A model generated the notes under the pieces. The model was given only the letters and a program-made list of their open reading frames with translations. It searched no databases and was not told the DNA's origin. A program made the translations under genes and the position numbers. Shown piece by piece: positions 1-9,629 of a DNA stretch of 64,000 nt (position 1 is its first letter; each line of letters begins with the position of its first letter). The DNA comes from Synergistaceae bacterium UBA5560 (GTDB lineage Bacteria; Synergistota; Synergistia; Synergistales; Aminiphilaceae): assembly GCA_002425685.1 (NCBI GenBank), contig DIMS01000068.1, positions 3,600-67,599 of the forward strand, given 5' to 3'.

Positions 1-344
1 AGCCGAGGAACCTGAACCAGATGGAGCCCGGGCTCATCTATCTCGCCGTGAAGGACGGCAGCATCGACGTGGGGACGGGTTTCACCACGGACGGGCGAAT
101 CCGGGCCTACAACCTCAAGGTCCTTGAGGACGACCGGAACATGTACCCCGTGTACAACCCCTGCTTCGTCCTCCACAAGGACATCCTGGACAAACACCCC
201 GAGATCGCCGAACCCTTCGCGAAACTCGGGTCGCTTCTCGACGAGGAGGCCATCACGGAGCTCAACTACCAGGCCACGGAGATGAACCGCGCCCCCGGGG
301 AGATCGTGGAGGAGTTCCTCAAGAGGCACGGCATCATCAAGTAG
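1..344 (+). CDS. Glycine betaine/choline-type ABC transporter substrate-binding protein, C-terminal part
   Basis: The frame is open from the window edge (first full codon at 3) to a TAG at 342-344, so only the last ~114 residues are present. The text YLAVKDGSIDVGTGFTTDGRI and the C-terminal run through LHKDILDKHPEIAEP resemble the second lobe of OpuAC/OsmF-type binding proteins, which deliver quaternary amines or related solutes to an ABC importer in the periplasm. The partner ATPase and permease would lie upstream, outside the window. Exact ligand cannot be told from this fragment. Confidence 0.8.
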   Translation, partial: PRNLNQMEPGLIYLAVKDGSIDVGTGFTTDGRIRAYNLKVLEDDRNMYPVYNPCFVLHKDILDKHPEIAEPFAKLGSLLDEEAITELNYQATEMNRAPGEIVEEFLKRHGIIK

Positions 345-529
345 ACGCGCCCGAGCCCGAAACGGTGCGCCGCCGAATGCCGAGGGGAACGGTGCGGCAT
401 GTCGCCGGAGGCGCCGCGGAAGAGCGACCAGGAAGAAGGCGTCTCTGCAGCCTTCATGGGTCTCCGAAGGCTCCGAAGTCCCTGACGTCTCGCAAGTTCC
501 GTAAGTCCGGAACGTGTTCGGAAGTTCTC

Positions 530-559
530 GCCCCGGAGAACCATCTCCGGGGCTCTTTT
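530..559 (+). terminator. Rho-independent terminator
   Basis: A perfect 9-bp stem GCCCCGGAG (530-538) / CTCCGGGGC (545-553) with a 6-base loop is followed by TCTTTT. It closes the transcript of the upstream ABC transporter gene. Confidence 0.85.
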
Positions 560-620
560 CGGCTCTGCGCGTCGCTTCTTCGAGACGGTGCACTCCCCGC
601 AAGCGCCCTTCCGGGATTGC

Positions 621-649
621 TTGAAGCGGGTTATGCTGAATGCTACACT
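621..649 (+). promoter_or_regulatory. Candidate sigma-70 promoter
   Basis: TTGAAG (621-626) and TACACT (644-649) are separated by 17 bases, each matching four of six consensus positions. It sits about 110 bases ahead of the M20 hydrolase start and just after a terminator, where a promoter is expected. Confidence 0.45.
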
Positions 650-765
650 GCGAGGGATTTCTCTTGCACCGAGGAAGAAAGTTACTCCTGAAAACGCTCC
701 GAACGAAGCTCTCCCGAAAAGGGCATCGCACGACAGAACGCACGACGGAGGAGTTGAAAACGGAC

Positions 766-2451
766 ATGACCAACCTCATTGAAAACACGCCCCGTGGAAT
801 TTACGGACTGCTGCAGGACCTTATGCGGGTCCGGAGCATTTCCGGCACGGAAGGAGAGAACGAGCTGGTCCGCCTTCTGCGGGATCGGCTGGCGGCATTG
901 CCCTATTTCCGGGCCCATCCGGAAAACCTCTTCCTCGTCCCGGTGGAGACGGGCGGATTGGGGCGGCACGCGCTCCTTGCCTTCGTGGAGGCGTCGCCCC
1001 GGACGGCGAAGACCGTCGTTCTCACGGGACACTACGACGTGGTGGACGTGGATGTGTGCGGCGAGCTGCGGGACCTTGCCTTCGAGCCCGAGGTCTATTC
1101 GAGGCGCATCGGTGAACGGGACATTTCTCCCGAGGCCAGGCGGGACCTGGAATCGGGAAATTTCCTCTTCGGGCGGGGCATCATGGACATGAAGGGCGGG
1201 CTCGCCATCCACGCGGCCTACCTGGCGGAGATGTCCGCCGCGCCGGAGCGCCTGAAGACGAACCTTCTCTTCCTGGCCGTTCCCGACGAAGAGGTGGACT
1301 CCGTGGGCATGCGGGGCGCGGTTCCCCACCTGGTGCGTTTCGCCGAGGAACGGGGCCTCGACTACCGTGCGGCCCTTCTGGGCGAGCCCTTCAAGCGGGG
1401 CGTCGCCGAAGGGGGAGAGGCGGCCCGGGTGAGCTACCTGGGGTCCACCGGAAAGGTGACGGCCCTCTTCTTCTGCGTCGGCTGTCCCACTCACGTGGGA
1501 CGCTATTTCGACGGCGTGAACTCCCTGCTTCTCGCCACCCACGTGATGGCGGAGATGGAGGGCAATCCCAACCTGCTCGACGGAGACGCCTCGGGCCCCC
1601 TCTGCCCTCCCGCGTGTCTCCGCATGAAGGATCTGCGGGAACACTATTCCGTGACGCTTCCCGAGCGTTCCGCCGCCTACTTCAGCGTGCTCTTCGTCAC
1701 CCGGACGCTCGGGGAGATTCTGGAGGAGATGCGCAGGGTCGCCGCTCAGGCGCTGGACAGGACGGCGGCGCAGCTCGTCTCGGTGCGGCGCAGCTACTGC
1801 GAGCGTCTCGGACAGGCAGATCCCGGCACGGACCCCCTCGGAGGCGCCTCGGAACGGCGGGTCTACGAGGTCCGGGAGGTCTTCCGTCTCGCCGCGGCGC
1901 TTCTCGGCGGCGAGGAGGCCCTGTCCCGCCGGGCGGAAAGCATCGCCTCCCGGCTGCCCGACACGATGGACCAGCGGGAGAAGGGAATCCGCCTCCTCGA
2001 CGAGGTGCTCTCCCTGTCGGGACTCAAGGGACCCTGCATCGTCGTGGGGTTTCTCCCTCCCTTCTATCCCTCAAGGGTCAACGCGGGACGCACGGATCAG
2101 GAGCGCCGGCTCCGGACCGCCGTGGCGGATCTCGGCGACTACGCCCTGGAGGCCCACGGAGAGCGCCTCCAGGTTCTGGATTACTGCGGGGGCATCACCG
2201 ACATGAGCTACCTGGGTTTTCAGGGCACGGAGGAGGAACTGTGCCTGCTGGAGGAGAACCTCCCCGGATGGGGAACGCTCTATGCGCTCTCCGTGAAGGA
2301 CCTGCTGCGCCTCGATGTGCCGGGCTTCATCCTGGGATGCGGCGGCGAGGACGCCCACAAGGACACGGAGCGCATGGATGTTCCCTTCTCCCTGGAAACC
2401 GCCCCCAAACTGCTTCGGTACCTGGTGGAACGCCTCGCGGCGGAGGAGTGA
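766..2451 (+). CDS. M20 family metallohydrolase, RocB-like
   Basis: The 561-residue product has the M20 metal-site motifs LTGHYDVVDVD (about residue 86), GRGIMDMKGG (about 135) and PDEEVDS (about 173). The length of ~560, longer than the usual 380-420 of ArgE/DapE enzymes, fits the RocB branch linked to arginine utilisation, whose reaction is not firmly known; it is predicted to be a zinc deacylase or peptidase in the cytoplasm. The ATG at 766 was chosen because GGAGGAG lies at 747-753 (12 bases away); the open frame extends upstream without a better signal. The CdaR-type regulator gene follows after 67 bases and is probably cotranscribed. Confidence 0.85.
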   Translation: MTNLIENTPRGIYGLLQDLMRVRSISGTEGENELVRLLRDRLAALPYFRAHPENLFLVPVETGGLGRHALLAFVEASPRTAKTVVLTGHYDVVDVDVCGELRDLAFEPEVYSRRIGERDISPEARRDLESGNFLFGRGIMDMKGGLAIHAAYLAEMSAAPERLKTNLLFLAVPDEEVDSVGMRGAVPHLVRFAEERGLDYRAALLGEPFKRGVAEGGEAARVSYLGSTGKVTALFFCVGCPTHVGRYFDGVNSLLLATHVMAEMEGNPNLLDGDASGPLCPPACLRMKDLREHYSVTLPERSAAYFSVLFVTRTLGEILEEMRRVAAQALDRTAAQLVSVRRSYCERLGQADPGTDPLGGASERRVYEVREVFRLAAALLGGEEALSRRAESIASRLPDTMDQREKGIRLLDEVLSLSGLKGPCIVVGFLPPFYPSRVNAGRTDQERRLRTAVADLGDYALEAHGERLQVLDYCGGITDMSYLGFQGTEEELCLLEENLPGWGTLYALSVKDLLRLDVPGFILGCGGEDAHKDTERMDVPFSLETAPKLLRYLVERLAAEE

Positions 2452-2518
2452 CCCGGGAGAGCGAACGGCGGAGCGTCAACGAATCTGCGGCGAGTTGCCC
2501 CGAAGGGAGGCGAGCGGC

Positions 2519-3856
2519 ATGCTTTCGTCCCTGGCGCAGGAAGTGGCCACCATCACCGCGGAGATCATCGGCCACGCGGTGCTTCTCACGGACGAGACGG
2601 CGCGGGTCATTGGTTCGAGCGATCCCTCGCGCATCGGAGGACTCCACGCTCCCTCCCTGTTGGTGATGCGGGAGCGCTGCCTGGAGATCACCGACGCGGA
2701 GGAGGCGGCGCGCCTCGCCGGAGGCGTCCGCTCCGGCGTGACCCTTCCCATCGAGCTGGAGGGACGGGTGGTGGGATCCATCGCCATCGCGGGAGATCCT
2801 TCGGTGGTGGTCAAGTTCGGCCGCCTCGTGCAGAAGCACGCGGAACTCTTTCTCCGGGAGCAGGTTCTGCTCGAATCGGCCCTGCTGCGGGAGAGCCTTG
2901 TGCAGAACCTCATGCAGGAACTGCTTTCGTCGGAGATCGCCCCCGAGGACGAACCCCGGTGGATCGAGCGGGGGCGCAGCGTCGGCGTGGACCTCGCCTG
3001 CCCCCGTCTCGTCCTCGCCTTTTCCTGCCGCGGCAACGGAAATTCGCCGGAGCGGGGACGGAAAAGGGAGAACGCCTCGGCGGGCGCACGCCCTCCGGAA
3101 CTGCAGGCCGGGGCGCTCCGAAAGCTCGTGACGTCGAGCCTCGGGGGACATTTCCGGGAGTCCCGGACCGTGATGGTGCCCCTGAGCGAGTGCCTGTACG
3201 CGATTCTGCTTCCTGCCCCCGGTGTGGCGGAGAGGGGAAACACGCTCTCCGGCGGCGGGGAGCGGGGAGAGGATGTCTCGCTGCGGGAGCGGACGCGCCT
3301 CGACGAGGTGCGGGTGTCCTGTTCGGAGATTCTTGCGGAACTCGCCGCCCAGGGGCTTGCGGGAACCTTCGGCGTCGGAGGAATTGCCCGGCGACCTGCG
3401 GCGTACCCCCGGGTCTATCGGGACGCCCTGGAGACCCTGGACGTGGGGTTGCACCTGGGCGGCGGCGTGTTCCACCGGGAGGAGCTGCTCTTCGAGCGTT
3501 TTCTTGCCTCGGCGGACCCTTCCCGGGCGGAGGAGCTGCGACGGCGCTTCCTGCTCCCCCTCGAAAAGGTCGCGGACCGGGAGGAGCTGGTGTGCACCTT
3601 CGTCGCCTGGTGCGACTCTGGAGGAGCCCCCTCCAGGGCTGCGGAAGTTCTCCGCTGTCACAAGAACACCCTGTACTACCGGCTGGAAAAAATACACCGT
3701 CTCACCGGGCTCGACCCGCGGAACGTCCGCGAAGCGGGACGGCTCGCGGTGCTGCTTCAGGTGGATCGGCTGTACGCAAAGGGAAGCGACGGGCAAAACG
3801 CGGCGTCTCCGGCTTCGGTGCCGCGGAAATCAGTGCGTGGAGGTGCCCCTGAATGA
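2519..3856 (+). CDS. CdaR/PucR-type transcriptional regulator
   Basis: The 445-residue product begins with a region like the putative sugar-diacid recognition domain (about residues 5-135, with GVTLPIELEGRVVGSIAI). A middle GGDEF-like linker region follows, and a C-terminal PucR-type helix-turn-helix, RAAEVLRCHKNTLYYRLEKI, lies near residues 378-397. These one-component regulators bind a small organic ligand and usually activate catabolic genes. The start ATG has GGGAGG eight bases upstream. It lies between the RocB-like hydrolase and a secreted DUF2993-like protein and probably controls the hydrolase; the ligand is unknown. Confidence 0.85.
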   Translation: MLSSLAQEVATITAEIIGHAVLLTDETARVIGSSDPSRIGGLHAPSLLVMRERCLEITDAEEAARLAGGVRSGVTLPIELEGRVVGSIAIAGDPSVVVKFGRLVQKHAELFLREQVLLESALLRESLVQNLMQELLSSEIAPEDEPRWIERGRSVGVDLACPRLVLAFSCRGNGNSPERGRKRENASAGARPPELQAGALRKLVTSSLGGHFRESRTVMVPLSECLYAILLPAPGVAERGNTLSGGGERGEDVSLRERTRLDEVRVSCSEILAELAAQGLAGTFGVGGIARRPAAYPRVYRDALETLDVGLHLGGGVFHREELLFERFLASADPSRAEELRRRFLLPLEKVADREELVCTFVAWCDSGGAPSRAAEVLRCHKNTLYYRLEKIHRLTGLDPRNVREAGRLAVLLQVDRLYAKGSDGQNAASPASVPRKSVRGGAPE

Positions 3857-4731
3857 GAAGCAGCAGAAGCGGAGAAAAAATGGTTGGGCGGAGGTCTATC
3901 GCGGTACGTGCCGCCGCGGCGGTGTTCGTGTTCTTCCTCCTCGTCTCCCTTGCTTTTTGGGGCGGACCCTCTCGGGCCTTCGCCGCAGAGGCCCAGGCGG
4001 TGCGGACCTTTACGGGCACCGTGGAGGAGACGGATCTTCCGGCCCGATTGCTCCGCAATCTTGTGGAGAGCCTGGCTCCGGAGAGCCTGGAGCTTGTCCT
4101 CGAAGGCGGTCCCGATGCGTCCGGTGCGGTGCGGCGGCTCTATTTCGAGGCCCGGGGAGCGAAACAGGGGGGCATTCGCATCGACTCGCTCCGTCTCGAG
4201 GCGCTTTTCGTGAAATTCGACCTCGGAGGTCCTTCCGGAAACGGCGGAAGTGCCCCCGGGGAGGGGAATCTCGGGGACCTGAACGTGTCCGAGGCGGTAC
4301 AGGGCTATTTCGAGGGGCGGGTTCTGGAGAAGGATCTGAACGACTTTCTCCTCGGCGCCACCCTCACGGGAGGCGGCGCGGAGTGGAAGGACCTGCGCTT
4401 CGATCTGCGCCCCGGAGGCTTTTCCGCCTCCGCCCGGTTCGCCTCGGGGGTCGTCTCCGCCCGTGTCGTGGTGGAGAGCGATCTGGAGATCGAGGATCGG
4501 GACCGCCTGCGCATGAGGAACTATCGCATCTCCGTGAACAACGCCGAGACGGACATGGCCATGATCCTGGAGGCCATCGAAAAGGCGCAGCCCCTGCTGG
4601 ATTTCAGAGATTTCCCGTTTCCCGTGCGGCTCCGGGAACTTACCGTGGACGAGGATGCCCTTGTTCTCGCCACCCGGGTGGCGCCCACCCGCTTTGAAGG
4701 AACGACCCTGCGCTACGAGGCGGCACAGTAG
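3853..4731 (+). CDS. Secreted DUF2993-like protein
   Basis: The start overlaps the regulator stop as ATGA, so the two are translationally coupled. The 292-residue product has an N-terminal hydrophobic segment (about residues 18-45, ending near AFAAEA) that looks like a signal peptide, followed by an all-beta-looking body. The spacing of LRIDSLRLEALFV-like strands and NVSEAVQGYFEGRVLEKDLNDFL resembles the DUF2993 (LmeA-like) family, which binds lipid in the envelope of other bacteria. Function here is unassigned. Its 3' end overlaps the convergent LysR gene by 19 bases. Confidence 0.65.
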   Translation: MRSSRSGEKMVGRRSIAVRAAAAVFVFFLLVSLAFWGGPSRAFAAEAQAVRTFTGTVEETDLPARLLRNLVESLAPESLELVLEGGPDASGAVRRLYFEARGAKQGGIRIDSLRLEALFVKFDLGGPSGNGGSAPGEGNLGDLNVSEAVQGYFEGRVLEKDLNDFLLGATLTGGGAEWKDLRFDLRPGGFSASARFASGVVSARVVVESDLEIEDRDRLRMRNYRISVNNAETDMAMILEAIEKAQPLLDFRDFPFPVRLRELTVDEDALVLATRVAPTRFEGTTLRYEAAQ

Positions 4732-5615
4732 CCGCTCAGGTCCGAGCCGGTGACGAAATCGCGAAAGCGTTGGGCAATGGACGGCAGCGTCCTCCCCTCT
4801 TTCCAGAGGAGGCTGATGTCCCTGACAAGAGGCGGAGAGGTGATCTTCAGGACGGAGACGTTGTACGTGTCCAGCAGAGGGATTCTCGGCATGATCGCGA
4901 CGCCCTGGCGGGAGTTCACGAAAGCCGCCATGGCGTTGCACTCCTCCGCCTCGAAGACGATGTTGGGCACCATCCCCGCCGCCCTGAAGATGTCGTCCAC
5001 GAAGACGCGCAGGCCGCTCCCGTGGGGAGCGATGATGAAGGGCTCGTTCCTGATGTCTTCGAGGGAGATGTCTTTCAGGAGTGTCAGGGAATGGCCTGTC
5101 GGGACGACGAGAAAAAGCTCCTGCGTGAACAGTGGCGTGGAGCGGATGGCGTTCCCGCTGTAGTCGCTCGAAAACGCGAGTTCGATATCTCCGCTGTTGA
5201 GTTTTTCAAGGATTTGGTTCTTCGTCCCCTGGAAGAATCTGAAGATCACGGAGGCGTTTTCCTTTTTGTGCTGGAAGCTGTTGACGATCCTGGGAAGAAA
5301 ATCGAAGCTGACGCTGTAGATATATCCGAGGTTGATCGTCGTGCTTTCCGGAAGTGACATGTTTGCGACCACCCGCTGTCCTTCCTCGATGGCTTCGAGA
5401 GAGCGGCTCGCATGCGGAAGAAACGCCTCGCCGAAATGCGTGAGGACGGTTCTGTTGTCCCGCTTCTCAAAGAGCGGAACGCCGAGTTCTCGCTGCAGTT
5501 CGGAGATGGCGTAGCTTAGCGTGGGTTGTGTGATGTGAAGGGCTTCGGCCGCCTTGGTGTAGTGCAGAAATTTTGCAAGCGTGCAGAAATAGTTCAGTTG
5601 TTGCAGTGTTACCAT
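4713..5615 (-). CDS. LysR-type transcriptional regulator
   Basis: The 300-residue product starts with a classic LysR winged helix (residues 1-60: LNYFCTLAKFLHYTKAAEAL followed by ITQPTLSYAISELQRELG) and continues into a two-lobed LysR substrate-binding domain (about 90-295). The ATG at 5615 is preceded by AGGAGG at the right distance. It is transcribed away from the HMG-CoA lyase gene, with a ~505-base shared upstream region, the usual arrangement for a LysR regulator that controls a divergent catabolic operon. Regulation of the 6121-12916 cluster is inferred from this position. Confidence 0.9.
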   Translation of the reverse strand: MVTLQQLNYFCTLAKFLHYTKAAEALHITQPTLSYAISELQRELGVPLFEKRDNRTVLTHFGEAFLPHASRSLEAIEEGQRVVANMSLPESTTINLGYIYSVSFDFLPRIVNSFQHKKENASVIFRFFQGTKNQILEKLNSGDIELAFSSDYSGNAIRSTPLFTQELFLVVPTGHSLTLLKDISLEDIRNEPFIIAPHGSGLRVFVDDIFRAAGMVPNIVFEAEECNAMAAFVNSRQGVAIMPRIPLLDTYNVSVLKITSPPLVRDISLLWKEGRTLPSIAQRFRDFVTGSDLSGYCAAS

Positions 5616-6120
5616 CGTTTCCTCCTCCCCTCTCGCCTCCCGCTGGAAAATCCTTTCCCGAAAGCCCTTTTCGAAAGAACGCGACAGGATTGTCGAAGGC
5701 AATGTGCAGGAACAGGCATGGTGAAGCTGCATTCTTCCGGTGGAAGACACTCTCTCTCTGCGGGTGGTTGCGGAGTCCGGGGTTTCCGGGAGATTTCGGC
5801 ACGGCGCCGCCACCGCCACTCATAGAGAAATTCTATCACGCCCATTGAAAAGGCGCATTGGAGTTTTCCGGTGAGCCTGTTTATTCTGGAACCGTCCCCG
5901 AAAAAATGTTTCAGCCATGTGTGTGCAAGGCAACGGATTCCTCAACGTTCTGTTGTGGTGCGGATGCTCTTGTGTCTTGTGGCGACGGATGAGAGCGGTT
6001 TTTTGTTTTCGGAGTGTCTGCGACGGATGGTGCCGGTTCGGTCGGACACAGTGCGGCGCGGGAAACAGTCACGCAGGAGGAGTCGCCCCGGGGCGGGCAG
6101 GAATATGCGGGACGTTTTTG
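5616..6120. promoter_or_regulatory. Divergent control region between lysR and the HMG-CoA lyase cluster
   Basis: This 505-base region has no supported gene. A weak plus-strand promoter candidate is TTGGAG (5858-5863), 18 bases, TATTCT (5882-5887). LysR operators (T-N11-A boxes) are too degenerate to place by eye. The long leader between that promoter and the gene start is unexplained. Confidence 0.4.
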
Positions 6121-7068
6121 ATGGGGGGTAGGAACGTGCACTTGCCGGAAAGTGTTGTCGTCTGCGAAGTCGGACTGCGGGACGGCCTGCAGAACGAGAA
6201 GACCCAGCTTCGGACCGAGCAGAAGAGCGAGCTGCTCGAAATGTTTCAGGAAGCGGGAGTGCGGATCGTCGAAGTCGGTTCTTTCGTCAATCCCAAAGCC
6301 GTTCCCCAGATGGCGGACACGGAGGATGTCTTTCGGCGTATCAGGCCGCGGGAGAGCGCGGAATACCGTGTCCTCGTCCTGAACGCAAAGGGACTGGATC
6401 GGGCTGTCGCATGCGGTGTCCGGAAAGCGAAGTTCACCATCTCGGCGAGCCGGACCCATCAGATGAAGAACGCCAACCGTCCTCCGGAGGCGCTTTTCGA
6501 ACAGTTGGGAGAACTGGCTTCTTCCGCCGCGGCGCGGAACGTGGTGCTGTCCGGTGCGATTTCGACGGCCTTCGGATGTCCTTTCGAGGGCGAGATCTCG
6601 CCGGAGAAAGTTGCCGGAGTCGCCCGCGAATTCGAGAAGGTCGGCGTCAGGGAGATTTCCCTGTCCGATACCACCGGGATGGCGAACCCGAGGCAGGTGT
6701 ACGCCATGTGTCTGGAAATGCGGGAACGCTTTCCCGGCGTGGTGTGGAACCTGCATTTTCACAACACCCGGGGCATGGGGCTCGCCAATGTCCTTGCGGG
6801 AATGCAGGCGGGAGTGACGCGCTTCGACGCCAGCCTCGGCGGATTGGGAGGGTGCCCCTTCGCACCGGGGGCGACGGGGAACATTGCGACCGAGGATCTG
6901 TTGCACATGTGCGCCGAAATGGGAATCGAAACGGGAATCGATCTGGATCGGATGATCGCCGCGGCACGGCTCCTGCAGGAATGGATCGGGCACGATCTCC
7001 CCGGCGCCGTGTTGAAGGCGGGGAAAAACAGCGATCTTCATCGCACGTGCGAAAAGAACGAAAACTAG
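6121..7068 (+). CDS. mvaB: Hydroxymethylglutaryl-CoA lyase
   Basis: HMG-CoA lyase cleaves 3-hydroxy-3-methylglutaryl-CoA to acetyl-CoA and acetoacetate in the cytoplasm. The 315-residue product has the family's catalytic EVGLRDGLQNE (R20-D21), the metal ligands in LHFHNTRG (about 212-214) and the signature GGLGGCPFAPGATGN with the active-site Cys near 246. Length matches bacterial HMG-CoA lyases. Start is uncertain: ATG 6121 is used, but GTG 6136 directly after GGGGGGTAGGAAC would give a protein matching the family's usual N-terminus. It heads a run of genes for an acylating aldehyde dehydrogenase, TAXI-TRAP transporter and iron alcohol dehydrogenase. Confidence 0.9.
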   Translation: MGGRNVHLPESVVVCEVGLRDGLQNEKTQLRTEQKSELLEMFQEAGVRIVEVGSFVNPKAVPQMADTEDVFRRIRPRESAEYRVLVLNAKGLDRAVACGVRKAKFTISASRTHQMKNANRPPEALFEQLGELASSAAARNVVLSGAISTAFGCPFEGEISPEKVAGVAREFEKVGVREISLSDTTGMANPRQVYAMCLEMRERFPGVVWNLHFHNTRGMGLANVLAGMQAGVTRFDASLGGLGGCPFAPGATGNIATEDLLHMCAEMGIETGIDLDRMIAAARLLQEWIGHDLPGAVLKAGKNSDLHRTCEKNEN

Positions 7069-7090
7069 ACGACGAGGAGAGGACACGATC

Positions 7091-8503
7091 ATGGCCAGGG
7101 AGATCACGGAGGAACAGCGCAAAGAGCTCGATGTGTTGATCGAGAGGGCGCGGGCGGCCCAGAAGATCATCGAGACCTACGACCAGGCACGGGTGGACAG
7201 GCTCTGTCAGGCCGTTGCCTGGGCGATCACGAACAAGAAGACCTTTCTGAAGCTGGTCGACATGGGCATCGAGGAAAGCGGCCTGGGGGATCCGGTCTCC
7301 CGCCAGGGGAAACGCTTCAAGATCCGGGGAATTCTCCGGGATGCGCTCCGCCAGAAGAGCGTCGGCATCATCGAGGAGAATCCGGAGAAGGGCATCGTGA
7401 AATACGCGAAACCCGCGGGGCTCATCGCGTCGCTGGTCCCCACGACGAACCCCGATCTCACTCCCGGAGGGCAGGCCGTATACGCCATAAAGGCCAGGGA
7501 TGTGGTGATCTTTTCGCCCCATCCCCGCTCGAAGAAAACCACGTTCGAAAGCGTCCGCATCATGCGGGAGGCCCTGGAGCGCGAGGGAGCGCCCGCGGAC
7601 ATCCTCCAGTGCATCACATTGCCGTCCATTCCCATGACGCAGGAGCTGATGGCCCGGGCCGACCTGGTCATCGCCACCGGCGGCCGTCCCATGGTCAAGT
7701 CGGCGTACAGCTCGGGAACCCCCGCCTACGGTTCCGGAGCCGGAAATTCCACCATGATCTACGACGAGACGGCCGACGTCGTCGATGCCTGTCACAACAC
7801 CATGCTCAGCAAGACCTCCGATTACGGATCCGGATGCTCCGCGGACGGCAATATCATCGTCTCCGAAACAATCTACGATGCAGTGCTGAAGCAACTCGAG
7901 GTGGAAGGCGGCTACTTTGCGGACGGTCGGGAACGGGAGCAGCTCAGAAAGGTCATGTGGGACGACGAGGGACACCGGCTTGCCGACACGGTGGCGGTTT
8001 CCCCCCAGAAGCTCGCGGAAGCCGCAGGATTCCGGATTCCCGAGGACCGAAAGTTCATCTTCGTCCTGGGCGACGGCATCGGCAGGGAACATCTCTTTTC
8101 CAGCGAGAAACTCACCACACTTCTGGCCGTGCACAAATACGAAGGGGAATTCGAGAATGCCCTGGAGATGATGCGGGGCATCTACGAAGTGGGCGGCAAA
8201 GGGCATTCCTGCGGCATCTATTCCTTCAACGAGGAGCATATCCACCGTCTCGCCATGGCGGCTCCGGTGAGCCGGATCATGGTACGCCAGCCTCAGTCGA
8301 AAGCCAACGCGGGAGCAACCACCAACGGAATGCCCATGACGTCCAGTCTTGGATGCGGAACCTGGGGGGGCAACATCGTCTCCGAAAACATCTGTCTCAA
8401 GCACTACATGAACACCACCTGGGTCTCCCATCCCATTCCCGAGGACATGCCCTCTCCGGAGGAGCTGTTCGGAGATTTCTACGATCCCGAGATGGATCGC
8501 TGA
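7091..8503 (+). CDS. CoA-acylating aldehyde dehydrogenase
   Basis: The 470-residue product belongs to the acylating aldehyde dehydrogenase group that includes the N-terminal half of AdhE and sulfoacetaldehyde dehydrogenases: aldehyde + CoA + NAD(P)+ gives acyl-CoA. PTTNPDLTP (about 117-125), KKTTFESVR (148-156), PAYGSGAGN (211-219) and the nucleophile C249 in KTSDYGSGCSADGN support this. The usual SKTFDN-type context is altered, so substrate may differ from acetaldehyde. It starts 22 bases after the HMG-CoA lyase gene and is surely in the same operon. In this context mevaldehyde to HMG-CoA is an attractive reaction (inference). Confidence 0.88.
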   Translation: MAREITEEQRKELDVLIERARAAQKIIETYDQARVDRLCQAVAWAITNKKTFLKLVDMGIEESGLGDPVSRQGKRFKIRGILRDALRQKSVGIIEENPEKGIVKYAKPAGLIASLVPTTNPDLTPGGQAVYAIKARDVVIFSPHPRSKKTTFESVRIMREALEREGAPADILQCITLPSIPMTQELMARADLVIATGGRPMVKSAYSSGTPAYGSGAGNSTMIYDETADVVDACHNTMLSKTSDYGSGCSADGNIIVSETIYDAVLKQLEVEGGYFADGREREQLRKVMWDDEGHRLADTVAVSPQKLAEAAGFRIPEDRKFIFVLGDGIGREHLFSSEKLTTLLAVHKYEGEFENALEMMRGIYEVGGKGHSCGIYSFNEEHIHRLAMAAPVSRIMVRQPQSKANAGATTNGMPMTSSLGCGTWGGNIVSENICLKHYMNTTWVSHPIPEDMPSPEELFGDFYDPEMDR

Positions 8504-8605
8504 GGAGGTGTTGCCTTTCCGGAACGGACACTGTCGGGGTAGAAAGAGGAAGAGGAAGGGATCCAGCGGCGTGGTATGCTGTTTGTCATGAGGGAGGGGT
8601 ACCCG

Positions 8606-9595
8606 ATGAAAAAAACGCAGGCAATTCTCTGTCTCACGGTGCTGTGCGGCCTGATCGCCGCCACCGGCGCGTCGGCCGCCGAGAAACTGAATCTCATGTG
8701 GGGATCGACGAGCGCCTCGTCGGGCCTTTATCCGATGAATGTCGCCATGGCGGACGTGATCAACCGGACCTTGGACGACGTTCATGTCACGGTGGTCGAG
8801 ACGGGCGGCACGGGGGACAATTTCAAGGGAATGGAGCGGAAGGAGCTGCAGTTCGGCCAGGGCTCCGACTGCAACATCCACATGGCGCAGACGGGCACCG
8901 GAATCTATCAGGGCAAGCTGTTCGAGGAGCCGCGCATGCTCTTTGTGGCGCATCCTCTGGCGTATGTGGTGGCGGTCACCGAGGAGAGCGGCGTCAAAAG
9001 CCTCTCCGATCTGGACGGCAAATCCTTCAGCCCCGGCTTGAAGGGAAGTGTCGGGGAAATTCTTTACTACAAGGCTCTTCCGGCCTTCGGCATCAAGCCG
9101 CAGTTCGTTCCGTCGAGCACCGGCGATGCCGTGGAGGCCATGAAGGACCGACGTATCGTCGGGTTCGTCAAGGCGACGGCGACGACCGTTCCCGATTCCG
9201 CCATTCAGGACGTGTCCACCATGCGCAAGGTGCGCATTCTCGGGTTCAACGACAAGGAAAAAGAGATTTTCAAACAGCTGTTCCCCGTCTATAACTTCTT
9301 CACCGTTCCGGCATCGATCTACGAGCAGGAGGAAGACGTCTCCGTCGTGGGCGAGCGCTTCGGCGTGAGCGTGTCGGCAAGCCTGCCCGAGGACGTGGTC
9401 TACCGGATCTTCAAGGCTCTTTACGAAAACAGAGAGCAGATTGCCGCCACCTACCCCGGCATCAGAGGACACGATGTGCTTCAGATGACGGCGGATTCCG
9501 TCTGCTGGCTCCACCCGGGCGTGATCAAGTATCTCAAGGAAATCGGTGTCGAACCGCGTCCCGAACAGTACCCCCCCGAGTACAAGGCGCATTGA
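8606..9595 (+). CDS. TAXI family TRAP transporter solute-binding protein
   Basis: The 329-residue product has a Sec signal peptide (about residues 1-26, ending SAAEKL) and a TAXI-type binding fold: LMWGSTSASSGLYPMNVAMA, ETGGTGDNFKGM and the lobe starting FSPGLKGSVGEI. It should capture an organic acid in the periplasm for the fused permease encoded downstream. ATG 8606 has GGGAGGGG six bases upstream; an upstream in-frame ATG would spoil the signal peptide. Ligand unknown; the neighbouring HMG-CoA lyase and dehydrogenases point to a hydroxy acid such as mevalonate. Confidence 0.88.
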   Translation: MKKTQAILCLTVLCGLIAATGASAAEKLNLMWGSTSASSGLYPMNVAMADVINRTLDDVHVTVVETGGTGDNFKGMERKELQFGQGSDCNIHMAQTGTGIYQGKLFEEPRMLFVAHPLAYVVAVTEESGVKSLSDLDGKSFSPGLKGSVGEILYYKALPAFGIKPQFVPSSTGDAVEAMKDRRIVGFVKATATTVPDSAIQDVSTMRKVRILGFNDKEKEIFKQLFPVYNFFTVPASIYEQEEDVSVVGERFGVSVSASLPEDVVYRIFKALYENREQIAATYPGIRGHDVLQMTADSVCWLHPGVIKYLKEIGVEPRPEQYPPEYKAH

Positions 9596-9629
9596 ACCAC
9601 ATCCTGTCGATGCGTTCGTTCGCGGCAGT

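Larger units (their letters stand above)
345..765. other. Intergenic region with terminator and promoter
   Basis: This 421-base gap has no convincing gene. It holds the terminator of the upstream binding-protein gene (530-559) and a candidate promoter (621-649) for the M20 hydrolase. The short open frames here lack ribosome-binding sites and family resemblance. Confidence 0.6.

Noticed and set aside
6647..9592. 981-codon open frame on the minus strand
   Set aside because: It lies opposite the HMG-CoA lyase, aldehyde dehydrogenase and TAXI genes and has low-complexity His/Arg/Gly-rich text typical of antisense frames in G+C-rich DNA.
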